Shown one piece after another: positions 1 through 8,402 of a stretch of DNA of 64,000 nt. Location: NCBI RefSeq assembly GCF_002940685.1, contig NZ_PNFP01000003.1, forward strand, positions 310,001 through 374,000. The letters run 5' to 3'. Under the pieces are notes generated by a model. The model ran no database searches. It saw only the letters and a program-made list of their open reading frames with translations, and was not told the origin of the DNA. Position numbers and translations under genes: made by a program. The number at the start of each line of letters is the position of its first letter. Position 1 is the stretch's first letter. This DNA comes from Ensifer adhaerens. Its GTDB lineage: Bacteria > Pseudomonadota > Alphaproteobacteria > Rhizobiales > Rhizobiaceae.

Positions 1-2
1 CG

Positions 3-194
3 CTTCAGCCGGGAACGGCCGGTCTTTTCCTGCTGGTGCGAAAGATGACGACCGACAAGGTTCTGGCCGATCTCAAGGGTGTGGGCGGTGAACTCTTGCA
101 GACATCGTTCGACGAGACCAAGGAAGCCGCTTTGCGCGAAGCGCTATCCGCCGCCCAGTCCGAGGTCGAGAAGGTTCCAGCTGCGAACCTGTGA
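3..194 (+). CDS. C-terminal fragment of a DUF1269-like membrane protein (cut by window edge)
   Basis: An open frame enters from the left edge and ends at a TGA at 192-194, giving 63 residues. The segment LFLLVRKMTTDKVLADLK followed by GGELLQTSF resembles the C-terminal cytoplasmic part of DUF1269 (uncharacterised membrane protein) members, which usually end with a short acidic, alanine-rich helix such as the one seen here. The N-terminal glycine-rich membrane part lies outside the window. The next gene starts 126 bp downstream on the same strand, so a shared transcript is possible but not shown. The function of the family is unknown. Confidence 0.6.
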   Translation, partial: LQPGTAGLFLLVRKMTTDKVLADLKGVGGELLQTSFDETKEAALREALSAAQSEVEKVPAANL

Positions 195-320
195 GGGGAG
201 CCTGAAAAATCGCACCTCACTGAGGCCGGGCGTGATAGCCTCCTGTCTCGGCGCCACTTGCTGAGGCTTCAACCGGCCTGGGGTTCGCCGAGTGCGGCAA
301 CCACGCGCAGGGGATGAGTT

Positions 321-2126
321 GTGACCGAAATTCAAAGCACAGGTCTCATCATCTTTGCCACGATTGCGCTGTTTGCGTGGAACAGGCTTCCGGTTATCGC
401 CGTCGCCTTCGTTGCAGCTCTTTCCCTGTGGGCCGCTGACCTTGTCAGCCTCGAGCAGGCTTTCGCGGGGTTCGGTGACCGTGCCGTCCTGTTCATTGCC
501 AGTCTCTTCGTGGTGAGTGCCGCGCTCGAAAGGACGGGCGTGACGGCATGGGCCGGGCAGGTCCTAATGGCACGAGCAGGCGAGAACAATCGTGACCGGC
601 TTCTTCTCATTCTCATGATCGCCGTAGGCAGCCTGACTTCGCTCGTCAGCGGAAGCGGCGCGGTTGCGGCGCTGATGCCCGTCGCGGTGTTAGCGGCGGT
701 GCGTGTGGGTCACTCGCCCGCCCAGTTACTCATGCCGCTGGCCTTTTCCGCGCATGCCGGGGCCAACCTGCTCTTGACTGGCGCTCCGAAGAACTTTCTT
801 GTCTCGGAGGCGCTCGAAGAGGCGGGACTTGGAGGGTTCGCATTCGCCGAATTTTCCCTTGTCGGCGTACCCTTGCTTGCTGGAACCGTTCTCATCATCC
901 TCCTCCTCGGCAAGCGCCTGCTGCCCGGCCACAGCGGCGCGCGGCTACCCGCCGATTTCAGCCGGCACGCTCAAACCCTCGTCGAGCACTACGGTTTGAG
1001 CGATGGACTGTTTCGGCTGCGTGTCAGGAAGAGTTCCCAACTTGTCGGCCTATCGCCAGACGACATCGATCTGGGAGGCTTTGGCGATTTGCAGGTCATG
1101 GCCGTACAGGCCTCCGCGTCGGGCCTTCCGGTGCGAGGCCGCGCGATTACATCGGAAGATTACCTGCTTGTTCGCGGCGCTGCACAATCCGTCGCCGAAG
1201 CGGCGTCTCACCTGCATCTGGCCGTTCGCGAAGACGCTGAAGGCGGAAATCCAGCCTTCAATCGTCGGTCGGGTCTGGCCGAAGTGATGATCCCTCCGCG
1301 CTCCGGGCTGATCGGGCAGCCGATGTACCCCGGCGTGGCAACCGAAGATGGTGACCTGATCGTCCTGGCGGTGCAGCGGCGCGGCGAAGAAATCGACTAC
1401 ACCAAGCCGGAACTGAAGGCGGGAGACACCATCCTTCTCGAAGGGAGCTGGGAGGCCCTCGACCGGCGACTAGATGATCCCGATGTGCTCGTCGTCGATT
1501 CGCCTGATCTCGTCCGCCGGCAGGCCGTGCCCATGGGGCCGGGGGCGGGGATCGCCGTCGCCACGCTCCTCGGGCTCGTCGTCGTGCTGGTGGTGAACAT
1601 CGTGCCGCCCGCTGTCGCAGGCCTTCTGTCCGCCTGCATCCTCATTGGGGCGGGGGTGGTCACGGTTGAACAATCCTACCGCGCCGTCCACTGGACCACG
1701 GTAATCCTGGTTGGGGCGATGATGCCGATCTCGACGGCGATGATTGAGTCCGGCACGGCGGAGTTCGTGGCCGACGAGCTAGTGTCTGCAATCGGTTCCG
1801 CCGGGCCGACGGCGCTCCTTGGAGGGCTTTTCCTGCTCACTGCGTCCCTAGGACAGATAATGAGCAATACGGCAACGACGATGCTGGTCATTCCGATTGC
1901 GATGGCCGCAGCGGCGGGCATGCACATCGCGCCGCAGCCGGTCCTGATGAGCCTTTGCATCGCCAGTTCGGCATCGTTCATGACGCCGATCGCCACGACA
2001 ACAAATATGATGGTGATGGGGCCGGGTGGGTATAAGTTCGGTGATTACTGGAAGCTCGGCACACCACTCATGGCCTGGTACTTCGTCGTGGCCGTTTTCA
2101 TCGTCCCGTTGATCTGGCCACTCTAG
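321..2126 (+). CDS. SLC13-family permease with central RCK_C (TrkA-C) domains
   Basis: A predicted inner-membrane carrier of 601 residues with a GTG start and a GGGG-rich ribosome site about 8 bp upstream. Residues about 10-195 and 395-600 form two blocks of hydrophobic helices. Between them, residues about 205-375 are soluble and contain two TrkA-C-like repeats (ending ITSEDYLLVRG and LKAGDTILLEG). The C-terminal block carries SNTATTMLVIPIAMA, the type of Asn/Thr signature found in SLC13/DASS carriers. Members transport divalent anions such as sulfate or dicarboxylates with sodium or protons; the substrate cannot be read from sequence. The gene stands alone and is followed by a hairpin. Confidence 0.88.
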   Translation: MTEIQSTGLIIFATIALFAWNRLPVIAVAFVAALSLWAADLVSLEQAFAGFGDRAVLFIASLFVVSAALERTGVTAWAGQVLMARAGENNRDRLLLILMIAVGSLTSLVSGSGAVAALMPVAVLAAVRVGHSPAQLLMPLAFSAHAGANLLLTGAPKNFLVSEALEEAGLGGFAFAEFSLVGVPLLAGTVLIILLLGKRLLPGHSGARLPADFSRHAQTLVEHYGLSDGLFRLRVRKSSQLVGLSPDDIDLGGFGDLQVMAVQASASGLPVRGRAITSEDYLLVRGAAQSVAEAASHLHLAVREDAEGGNPAFNRRSGLAEVMIPPRSGLIGQPMYPGVATEDGDLIVLAVQRRGEEIDYTKPELKAGDTILLEGSWEALDRRLDDPDVLVVDSPDLVRRQAVPMGPGAGIAVATLLGLVVVLVVNIVPPAVAGLLSACILIGAGVVTVEQSYRAVHWTTVILVGAMMPISTAMIESGTAEFVADELVSAIGSAGPTALLGGLFLLTASLGQIMSNTATTMLVIPIAMAAAAGMHIAPQPVLMSLCIASSASFMTPIATTTNMMVMGPGGYKFGDYWKLGTPLMAWYFVVAVFIVPLIWPL

Positions 2127-2152
2127 ATGTGCAGACTCAATGGGTTACCCTG

Positions 2153-2183
2153 GATTGAGGCGATTGGCCGGTGTCGCTCAATC
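2153..2183. terminator. Hairpin after the SLC13-type gene
   Basis: GATTGAGGCGA at 2153-2163 pairs with TCGCTCAATC at 2174-2183, with one bulged G and a 10-base loop. It begins 27 bp after the stop codon. There is no clear U tract, so it may be a weak or Rho-assisted terminator or an mRNA-stabilising hairpin. Confidence 0.4.
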
Positions 2184-2580
2184 TAGACTGCCGTGAGGAC
2201 GGTGCCAACAGTAGGTATGGTCTACGCGCAAGCCGGCACATAAGCCCATTCCCTCAAGACAGTGGTCCGGATGAAACGCTGTGGGCCCCCAGCTAACGAA
2301 TTACAGACTCGGCCGGATTTGTGCCTTCGTCCGAGAAAGAGTTACGCGGCTGACGATCGCCGGCTCGATATCCGTTTCGAAGGAGCTATGCTTGCTGGTC
2401 AGACGCTGCATGCAAAGGTCGACGATCGTTGGCACATCCCTTTGCCGATAGTACACAAATAGAGACACAGCGCATGGCTTTGGGACAGGCAACTAGTTGT
2501 TCGCCCGCCGATATTTGCAAAGATATCTCGTCGCAATGCTGCGGCCCCGTAAAGGGAAGAGTTCATTTCGGAGAGGGAAA
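2184..2580. other. Intergenic stretch with no recognisable gene
   Basis: Only short open frames on either strand are present, and none shows family-like motifs or a convincing ribosome site. I see nothing here beyond spacer between the carrier gene and the decayed lipoprotein gene. Confidence 0.5.
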
Positions 2581-2825
2581 ATGCGAAAAGCGTCTTTGAT
2601 GCGTCCATGCTCGCAGGCTGTACCTCGAACGAACAGCGCGTGGAGGGAGCGACCGTCGCCGGAGTTGCCGCCGCGCCGCGATTTGGATCCCTAGTCGGTA
2701 CGGCAGTCGGTAGCGCGACGGGTGCAACGGTGGGCGCAGCCACCAAGCCTAGTGAGTGCCGGCTACGCGAAGGTGGGGTCATCGCGTCGGAGTACGTTGC
2801 TGACGCACGGCTATCTAAACGATGA
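2581..2825 (+). pseudogene. Frameshifted small glycine-zipper lipoprotein
   Basis: A frame opening at 2581 reads MRKASL and then loses sense. From about 2601 another frame gives ASMLAGCTSNEQ, a clear lipobox (LAGC). A glycine/alanine-rich stretch with GSLVGTAVGSATGATVGAA follows, then a Cys and a basic end, with the stop at 2823-2825. Small rhizobial glycine-zipper lipoproteins have this order: a short positively charged N-terminus, lipobox, Gly zipper and a short polar tail. The signal peptide start and the lipobox are in different frames, and the hydrophobic core of the signal is missing. I therefore call an inactivated gene. The alternative is a leaderless short product from 2607, which would lack a usable export signal. 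Confidence 0.45.
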
Positions 2826-3010
2826 AGGCCCGGAGCAATCGGCATTCAATTCAGCCCACGCTTGCCTGAACGGGGTACCGATTTACCCTCTGGCCATGCT
2901 GGTCTTTTGTGATGGCGGCGGTGGTCATACGTGGCGGTCAGTTGTAGCCTGCAATAACATTGCCTCTAGCCACCACAGTGCCGCCGGCGCTTCCAGGGAA
3001 CATCGTCATC

Positions 3011-4030
3011 ATGACCAGCCGAGCGCAGGTTGTCCCCCTCGTCATCATCGCAGTCATTGCGCTCGTATCTGCCTTGCAGCTGGCGGCTGCTGTCTTCGCT
3101 CCCGTTGCCGGTGCGCTCTTTATCATCGCGCTCGTATGGCCGTTCCAGAAGAGCCTGCAGCACTTTCTGCCTAAGCTGCTGGCCCTCGCACTGGTGGTCG
3201 CGGTTATCGTCCTTGTCTTCGTCATGCTGACGTCGATCGCAGCCTGGGGATTCGGGCGCATCGGCCGCTCCGTGGTTGCCGACAGTGCACGGTTCCAGGC
3301 GCTTTACGGTCAGCTTGCCGCCTGGCTCGAAGGTCATGGCATTGTCATCGCCGGTGCGTGGGCCGCACATTTCAACGTAGGATGGTTGCTGCATGTTTTG
3401 CAAGGCGTGACAGCTAGGTTGAACACGACGATTTCGTTCTGGATCGTCGTTGTCGTCTATGTGCTACTCGGCCTGCTCGATACGGAGGCCACCTCCCGGA
3501 ATATCCGAAGGGCTCTTTCCGGGGAAACCGCAAATGCCTTGATCGGCGGCGGCGCGCTCACGGCATCCAAGTTGCGGCGCTACATGCTTGTCAGGACGGT
3601 CATGAGCCTTGCCACTGGCGCGCTGGTCTGGGCTCTTTCCGCCGCGTTCGGACTCCGGTTCGCCGCAGAGTGGGGCGTGATCGCCTTTACACTCAATTAC
3701 ATCCCTTTCATGGGGCCGTTTGTATCGACGCTCCTGCCAAGCGCCTTTGCGCTGGCGCAGTTCGGATCACCGCAGGCGGCCGTCCTCATCTTCGCCGGCC
3801 TCAACATCATCCAGTTCGTCATCGGCAGCTACATAGAGCCAAGAGTGGCGGGCTACGCACTTGCGATGTCGTCCTTCCTGGTTCTCTTCTCGGTTTTCTT
3901 CTGGTCGTTCGTGTGGGGCCTGTTCGGCGCATTCATTGGCGTACCGATCACGATTGCGATCCTGACCTTCTGTGCGCAATTCTCGTCGACGCGATGGATC
4001 GCGGAGATTTTTGGCGCACCCACGGCGTAG
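3011..4030 (+). CDS. AI-2E family (PerM/YdiK-like) membrane transporter
   Basis: A polytopic membrane protein of 339 residues from the ATG at 3011; a TTG at 2960 would add 17 residues. I prefer 3011 because GGGAAC lies upstream of it and the following residues (MTSRAQVVPLVIIAV) begin directly with the first membrane segment, as in the family. It has an N-terminal helix pair, a soluble amphipathic middle around residues 85-135 and a C-terminal group of helices containing NYIPFMGPFVSTLLPS and EPRVAGYAL. The latter matches the conserved AI-2E_transport C-terminal pattern. Family members export varied solutes or act as Na+/H+ antiporters; a role in AI-2 transport is not implied. The gene is monocistronic as far as can be seen. 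Confidence 0.85.
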   Translation: MTSRAQVVPLVIIAVIALVSALQLAAAVFAPVAGALFIIALVWPFQKSLQHFLPKLLALALVVAVIVLVFVMLTSIAAWGFGRIGRSVVADSARFQALYGQLAAWLEGHGIVIAGAWAAHFNVGWLLHVLQGVTARLNTTISFWIVVVVYVLLGLLDTEATSRNIRRALSGETANALIGGGALTASKLRRYMLVRTVMSLATGALVWALSAAFGLRFAAEWGVIAFTLNYIPFMGPFVSTLLPSAFALAQFGSPQAAVLIFAGLNIIQFVIGSYIEPRVAGYALAMSSFLVLFSVFFWSFVWGLFGAFIGVPITIAILTFCAQFSSTRWIAEIFGAPTA

Positions 4031-4099
4031 GAAAACGAGCTGCAACGATAGCCCGGTTCTGAGCTACCGGCCGCGTTCCGCCGATGATGGCGGCGCAAA

Positions 4100-4353
4100 G
4101 CATCGCGTAAAAGCTTGCGGTAGCGTCGACGCCGATCCTCAGCCATCTGGTGCGCCGTCACGTGCCAGTAGCCCTCGGCGACGGGAACCTCACGGTCGTG
4201 CCAGAAATTCGGTCGCAACTCGCGGCAGATGGTCGAGTGGTCTCGGCGAAGCGTCCGTGCGATCTCTGCCTGGCTGATCTTCTTTTCATGCATCCGCGCA
4301 ATGACGCAGCGTTCATCCATACTCAACTGCACAAAAGAACGGGCCACATCCAT
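4100..4353 (-). pseudogene. Truncated IS30-family transposase, N-terminal HTH part only
   Basis: The frame starting at 4353 reads MDVARSFVQLSMDERCVIAR and continues with an HTH segment (ISQAEIARTLRRDHSTICREL), the typical N-terminus of IS30-group transposases. Sense is lost after about residue 85 (around 4100). The DDE catalytic core, normally another 200 or more residues, is absent and the frame runs into the 3' end of the AI-2E gene. I did not see terminal inverted repeats. This is a remnant of a past insertion, not an active element. Confidence 0.65.
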
Positions 4354-4850
4354 CCTCCTGAAACGATAGCCGATTTGTCCTTGTTACATTTGAAAATGGA
4401 ATCCGCCTCGTGACACAGAATGTCAAAGCTGGATGGAGATGCGACGCCGCTGGCCCGTTAGAAATGCGACACTGGCCGCGTTCTTGCGCTGACGGTCAGC
4501 CCTCGACCGGACCGGCTGGACCGGGTTGCAAGGGTAGGGAGGGGGCGGGTGAGGGGCACCCCTTCGGCTTTAGCTTCCTCAGTTGTGGTGACTGCTTTGT
4601 CCAATAGCGGTCATCAGACGAAAGCTCTAACCGCCAGAAGCTATCGGCAACGGTGGCAGAACTGCTTCCCGTAAAAGTCTTGATGCAGGGTGCTTTACTC
4701 CATCGAACCCTGCCGCATTGATCTTCTCTACAATGCCGCCTTCATCCAAAAGCAGACAAAGGTGATTTGAAGCATCACGCGAATGAATTTGCCAGTTTGG
4801 TGAGATGGGGGGTAGGGATTGTGTTAAACCTGTTTCCAAGGAACAACTAC
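4354..4850. other. Intergenic stretch with no recognisable gene
   Basis: About 500 bp between the IS30 stub and the PhzF-like gene. Open frames are short and lack motifs. The region probably holds the promoter of the downstream gene, but I cannot point to a convincing -35/-10 pair. Confidence 0.4.
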
Positions 4851-5717
4851 ATGCGCTCCTACAAAGTTGTCGATGCCTTCTCAAATAAGCCGTTCATGGG
4901 AAACCCGGTAGCGGTCATTCTCGACGCGGAGGGGATTAGCGACGCTGAGATGCAGACGATTGCTCGGTGGACCAACCTTTCCGAAACCACATTCCTACTT
5001 CCAGCAACATCTCCGGAAGCGGACTACAGGCTTCGTATATTCACCCCTCGCAGCGAACTGCCATTCGCTGGACACCCTACGATTGGCAGTGCCCATGCCA
5101 TCCTTGAGGCGGGCCTACATACTCCACGCGACGGGCAGCTCGTGCAGGAGTGCAAAGCAGGTCTGATCAGGATCGCTGTGTCTGGAGAAGGATCAGAGCG
5201 GACGCTCACCCTTTCGATGCCGCCCGCTAAACTCAGAACGCTTTCCGATGATGAGGTGGCCGAGCTTGAGGCGATCCTCGGCAGCTCTGTCCTCAAGGAT
5301 GAAGCGCCGGCGATCATCGACGTAGGCGCAGTGTGGGTCGTTGCTCGGCTCGACAGCGCTGAAGCTGTCCTTCAGTTGACGCCGGATTTCGCCCGCTCTG
5401 CAATGTTCGAGCGGAAGCTTGGTGCTACCGGTGTGACTGTCTTCGGCAAACACAACGACGGAATCACCGATATTGAAGTGAGGTCGTTCGCTCCTTCATG
5501 CGGCGTGGAAGAGGACCCGGTATGCGGTTCAGGCAACGGAAGCGTCGGTTACTTTCGTGCGAGCAGAGAGAGTGTTGCTGTCGGCCGCCTGACTTACACT
5601 GCGTCGCAGGGACGACAGGTCGGTCGGGACGGTCTTATCTCCATTATTGCCGAGAACGGGCTCGTCAGTGTTGGCGGAATGTCCGTCACCTGTGCTGAAG
5701 GGAAGCTCAACTGCTGA
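4851..5717 (+). CDS. PhzF-family isomerase/epimerase
   Basis: A cytosolic enzyme of 288 residues with the diaminopimelate-epimerase-like two-domain fold. The ATG at 4851 is chosen because MRSYKVVDAFSNKPFMGNP is the standard family N-terminus; the upstream in-frame ATG at 4767 adds non-conserved residues. Glu45 in NLSETTFLLP is at the position of the catalytic acid of PhzF. His74 in FAGHPTIG and the EDPVCGSGNG loop complete the active-site signature. No other phenazine genes are nearby, so a role in phenazine synthesis is unlikely; the substrate is unknown. The stop codon lies inside a long palindrome shared with the convergent gene. Confidence 0.9.
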   Translation: MRSYKVVDAFSNKPFMGNPVAVILDAEGISDAEMQTIARWTNLSETTFLLPATSPEADYRLRIFTPRSELPFAGHPTIGSAHAILEAGLHTPRDGQLVQECKAGLIRIAVSGEGSERTLTLSMPPAKLRTLSDDEVAELEAILGSSVLKDEAPAIIDVGAVWVVARLDSAEAVLQLTPDFARSAMFERKLGATGVTVFGKHNDGITDIEVRSFAPSCGVEEDPVCGSGNGSVGYFRASRESVAVGRLTYTASQGRQVGRDGLISIIAENGLVSVGGMSVTCAEGKLNC

Positions 5718-5762
5718 ATTCTTGACGGCGGCTTTGGGCCGAAAGCTGCCTTCATTCAGCAG
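5711..5762. terminator. Long palindrome between convergent genes (bidirectional terminator-like)
   Basis: Outer arms CTGCTGAAT (5711-5719) and ATTCAGCAG (5754-5762) are perfectly complementary. Inside them, GGCGGCTTTGGGCCGAAAGCTGCC is nearly self-complementary across its halves. The stop codons of the PhzF-like gene and of the convergent minus-strand gene each fall in one outer arm. A related core occurs near 29.25 kb. Confidence 0.6.
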
Positions 5763-6075
5763 CCTCCATTCGAGCGAGTGCCCTCTGTCGTCTCGCAATC
5801 ACCTCCGGATCGTTCATGAAATCCGTCCGCCGCCCAGGCTTGCGGCCGCGCTTTTGATATCCATTGCTCTGGCTGCCGTCCGGGATCTCAAACATGCTGT
5901 TGGTCTGTCCGGTTCGTCGCGGGCCACGTTTGCTCCGTTGCAAATCGCGGCCTTCCTGCATCTGAGCAAGCAGCGACAGCATATCGTCCAATCGTTTGTT
6001 CTCAACCACAGGCGACCGGTGAACCGAGCGAAGCGTGTCGAAGGTTCTGTAGGACAGGTTGAAACTCTCGTGCAT
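5752..6075 (-). CDS. Hypothetical basic protein
   Basis: A 107-residue frame with the ATG at 6075 preceded by GGAG at a spacing of about 5 bp. The product is hydrophilic and very basic towards the C-terminus, with the cluster KRGRKPGRR followed by PEVIARRQRALARMEAAE. I do not recognise a family. Support for reality comes from the ribosome site and from the stop codon sitting in a palindrome shared with the convergent PhzF-like gene. A longer version from 6201 is possible but has no ribosome site. It might bind nucleic acid given its charge, but that is only a guess. Confidence 0.4.
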   Translation of the reverse strand: MHESFNLSYRTFDTLRSVHRSPVVENKRLDDMLSLLAQMQEGRDLQRSKRGPRRTGQTNSMFEIPDGSQSNGYQKRGRKPGRRTDFMNDPEVIARRQRALARMEAAE

Positions 6076-6496
6076 GATCTCCAGAATGTACCCTCCCACA
6101 CAGAACGATCGCATAAGATAGCTTATGGAACTGCGCGGCAACCCGACGCTCGGGCTCGTGATCGCGAGCATTCTGGGCGGACCGATCGCGCGTCGACCCA
6201 TGGCGCCGCGCCGATTGTCTTCATCACTCTCTCACCGGTATCGGCATTCTTCATCGATATAGCCAACGCCGGGATCATTACGTTCATGGTGAGGTAAGCC
6301 GTCCGCACGCTGCGCACGCGAGCCGTCCCGCCTCGATAGCAGCGGGCGCTCCTGTCCGGGGTCGACGGCAGCGCCGATTAATCCCGAACACTGCGAGGGA
6401 TGCATCGTCGTAGTTTGGACGTCGGACAAACATTTTGCAGCTTGCGGACGTGCTTCGGGATAATATCGTCTCGCCCAACTACGAAAGGCTCCGAGC
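6076..6496. other. Intergenic stretch upstream of the AstE-like gene
   Basis: About 420 bp without a supported gene. It presumably carries the promoters for the minus-strand hypothetical gene and the plus-strand AstE-like gene. I could not assign a specific -35/-10 pair with confidence. Confidence 0.35.
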
Positions 6497-7567
6497 ATGG
6501 TAGATAGATCCGAAAAAAGCATCAAACGCCGCGATCTGATCAAGACATCCATTGCTGCGGTCGGGGCAGCAACGGTGCTTGCGGCCAATGCCAGCCCAGC
6601 GGCTGCGCAAACCTCGTCCTCCGCCGACGCGATGGCTGGAAAGAGAACGGTTTATACCGGAGAAACAATCCAGGGGAAGAAAGTCGTCAGCGCGCTCGAC
6701 GTCAACGATCTGGAACCCGGCAAGAAGCACCTCCTGTATCTTCAGGGCGTGCAGATGCGCACCGGAGAGCACTGGTACGTGTCCGTAATCGTCGCCAGAG
6801 GCGCAAAGCCGGGTAAACGCGTCGTCCTGACCAGCGGCGTGCACGGCGACGAGATGAGTTCGGTGCATACGGTCATGACCGTGATGAACCAGCTCGATCC
6901 GGCACAGATGTCGGGGACGGTGATGGCGGTCACGGACATAGCGCGCCCGGCCATGTTGGCCATCCAGCGCAAATGGCCCAACTCAAGCAGGAGCATCGAC
7001 CTGATCGATATGAACAGGGTATGGCCGGGGAACGAGAACGGCACAGCGCCCGACCGGCATGCCGCGCTGGTGTTCAACCGGCTGCTACGGCCAAATGCGG
7101 ACGCTGCGATCGACTTCCATACCGGGACGACCGGCTTCGAGGTCAGCGCATTCAATATCGCCAGCATGGATGTGCCGGAGACGAAGGCGATGGCCGAACT
7201 CTATCCGGTCGGCCAGATCCTCGACATGCCGCAAAATGCCTTTCCCACAACCCTGCACAATGCGCTCCTCGCCGCGGGCGTCCCTGCGATCTGCCCGGAG
7301 GTCGGCGCCGCGCGCGTCCTGGATCTCCCGATGATCGCGCAGTTCGTAGAGGGTACAATGAACGTGCTCAAGCAGCACGGGATCATCGCCGGCCCGTTGG
7401 GGCGTACCGGCAAGGATGTGCGCGTCTTTGTCGGCCGTGGCGCAGTCCCGGTTGCCGCAACCCACGGAGGGTTCGTCGAGCATCTGGTCAAGCTCAACGA
7501 CAAGGTCGAGGCCGGCCAGAAGATCGCCATCCAGCGCAACAGCTTCGGTGAAGTGGTCGCAGAATAA
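6497..7567 (+). CDS. Tat-exported succinylglutamate desuccinylase/aspartoacylase-like metallohydrolase (3' end cut by in-frame stop)
   Basis: A 356-residue M14-like zinc amidohydrolase. Residues 10-37 form a twin-arginine signal (KRRDLIK, hydrophobic core, ASPAAAQ), so the enzyme would be periplasmic. Zinc ligands are visible as His116 and Glu119 in GVHGDE and His208 in IDFHTG; Glu268 in CPEVGAARV is the likely catalytic base. After the TAA at 7565-7567 the same frame continues for 41 more codons to a second TAA at 7691-7693. The continuation (TGEVSGLRTDVMSEPGD, then FILFEKP) looks like the ordinary C-terminal beta domain of the family. The annotated stop is therefore probably a nonsense mutation removing the last beta-barrel strands. 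The substrate is unknown. Confidence 0.8.
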   Translation: MVDRSEKSIKRRDLIKTSIAAVGAATVLAANASPAAAQTSSSADAMAGKRTVYTGETIQGKKVVSALDVNDLEPGKKHLLYLQGVQMRTGEHWYVSVIVARGAKPGKRVVLTSGVHGDEMSSVHTVMTVMNQLDPAQMSGTVMAVTDIARPAMLAIQRKWPNSSRSIDLIDMNRVWPGNENGTAPDRHAALVFNRLLRPNADAAIDFHTGTTGFEVSAFNIASMDVPETKAMAELYPVGQILDMPQNAFPTTLHNALLAAGVPAICPEVGAARVLDLPMIAQFVEGTMNVLKQHGIIAGPLGRTGKDVRVFVGRGAVPVAATHGGFVEHLVKLNDKVEAGQKIAIQRNSFGEVVAE

Positions 7568-7693
7568 GCGAGCAGCGTGACCGGCGAGGTGTCGGGCCTG
7601 CGCACCGATGTGATGTCCGAACCCGGAGACAACCTGGCGTTTATTCTGTTCGAGAAGCCGGCTCCGTACGGCGAGGACGCCTATCAGGAGTAA
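7568..7693 (+). pseudogene. In-frame C-terminal remainder of the AstE-like gene after a premature stop
   Basis: Directly after the TAA of the preceding gene, the same frame codes for 41 residues ending YGEDAYQE and a TAA. Composition and motif (EPGDNLAFILFE) match the biotinyl-like C-terminal extension of AstE/AspA family members. No ribosome site or start codon suggests separate translation. Confidence 0.6.
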
Positions 7694-7793
7694 CGAGTGC
7701 CTCCAGACAAGAAGCCGTAAGCTGCGATGTTCTCAGCGGCCTGCGGCGCGCCGGACCCTGCCTTCTCTTGCCAACGCCCCTATTTGGAGCTCT

Positions 7794-8117
7794 ATGATGT
7801 TGAGAAATCTATCGATCGCGGCGATTGGTGCCCTGTTGCTTGCAAGCTCCGCGCATGCCGAAACCGGAGCGTCGATTGGCGGGGGCAACCCTTACCCCGT
7901 CAGCGACTACACGTGCCAGGACGGCACGCATTTGGCAGTGCGTCTGTTCGGCGACCGCGCTTCGGTATCCGTCAACGGCGCACCTGCGGTTGATCTGCTG
8001 GCCATGGGGACAGAAGGAACGACTTATTCAAACGGCCGGTGGACGCTGACCATCGTGCAGGGACAACTGTCGTGGGGCGTCGGCCGCGCCGTGCCGTCGC
8101 CATGCACCGGCGGTTGA
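7794..8117 (+). CDS. MliC-like lysozyme-inhibitor-domain secreted protein
   Basis: A small exported protein of 107 residues. Residues 1-22 are a Sec signal ending AHA. The mature part has YTCQDGTHLAVRLFGDRASVSV, then TTYSNGRWTLT, and ends VPSPC. This is the pattern of MliC/PliC domains, with two Cys that would form the family disulfide. Such proteins block host C-type lysozyme at the cell surface. There is no lipobox, so this one would be free in the periplasm, unlike classical lipoprotein MliC. ATG codons at 7794 and 7797 are both possible starts. Confidence 0.7.
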   Translation: MMLRNLSIAAIGALLLASSAHAETGASIGGGNPYPVSDYTCQDGTHLAVRLFGDRASVSVNGAPAVDLLAMGTEGTTYSNGRWTLTIVQGQLSWGVGRAVPSPCTGG

Positions 8118-8345
8118 GCGTCTCGTTGCAATAAAATCGGTATCGTGGGTATCTGCGCATGCGATGCGATCGAGCGTGCCATCGCCGGCATCTCGACCTC
8201 CGACGGTTTACGATCCGTCAACTAGAATGGGGAGGTCAGCAAAGATCGAGTCGCGTTTGCGAGCGTTCCAGGCATCTGTCGTTCAACCTGCACCAAACGC
8301 ACGAAGATATTTCGTACGCTCTGCATAGCCTGGGCCCTTCGCTTC

Positions 8346-8365
8346 GGTTAGGTTAGGTTAGGTTA
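8346..8365 (+). repeat. Four tandem copies of GGTTA
   Basis: GGTTA occurs four times without interruption, 37 bp upstream of the start codon of the next small secreted protein gene. The array lies where a promoter or 5' UTR would be, so a copy-number change could alter expression. Confidence 0.85.
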
Positions 8366-8402
8366 CCGCTGCTACAGACCCCCCATTTGTTGGAGTGACC
8401 CG

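Noticed and set aside
3011-4030. Quorum-sensing (AI-2) export role
   Set aside because: The family name is historical; no AI-2 synthesis or uptake genes are in the window.
3853-4100. The C-terminal half of the IS30-like frame
   Set aside because: After residue about 85 it no longer resembles a transposase and is just the antisense of the AI-2E gene end.
4851-5717. Phenazine biosynthesis role for the PhzF-like protein
   Set aside because: No other phz genes are nearby; PhzF-family proteins are widespread with other functions.
5647-6297. A 216-codon plus-strand frame after the PhzF-like gene
   Set aside because: No ribosome site; it starts inside the PhzF gene in another frame and overlaps the better supported minus-strand frame.
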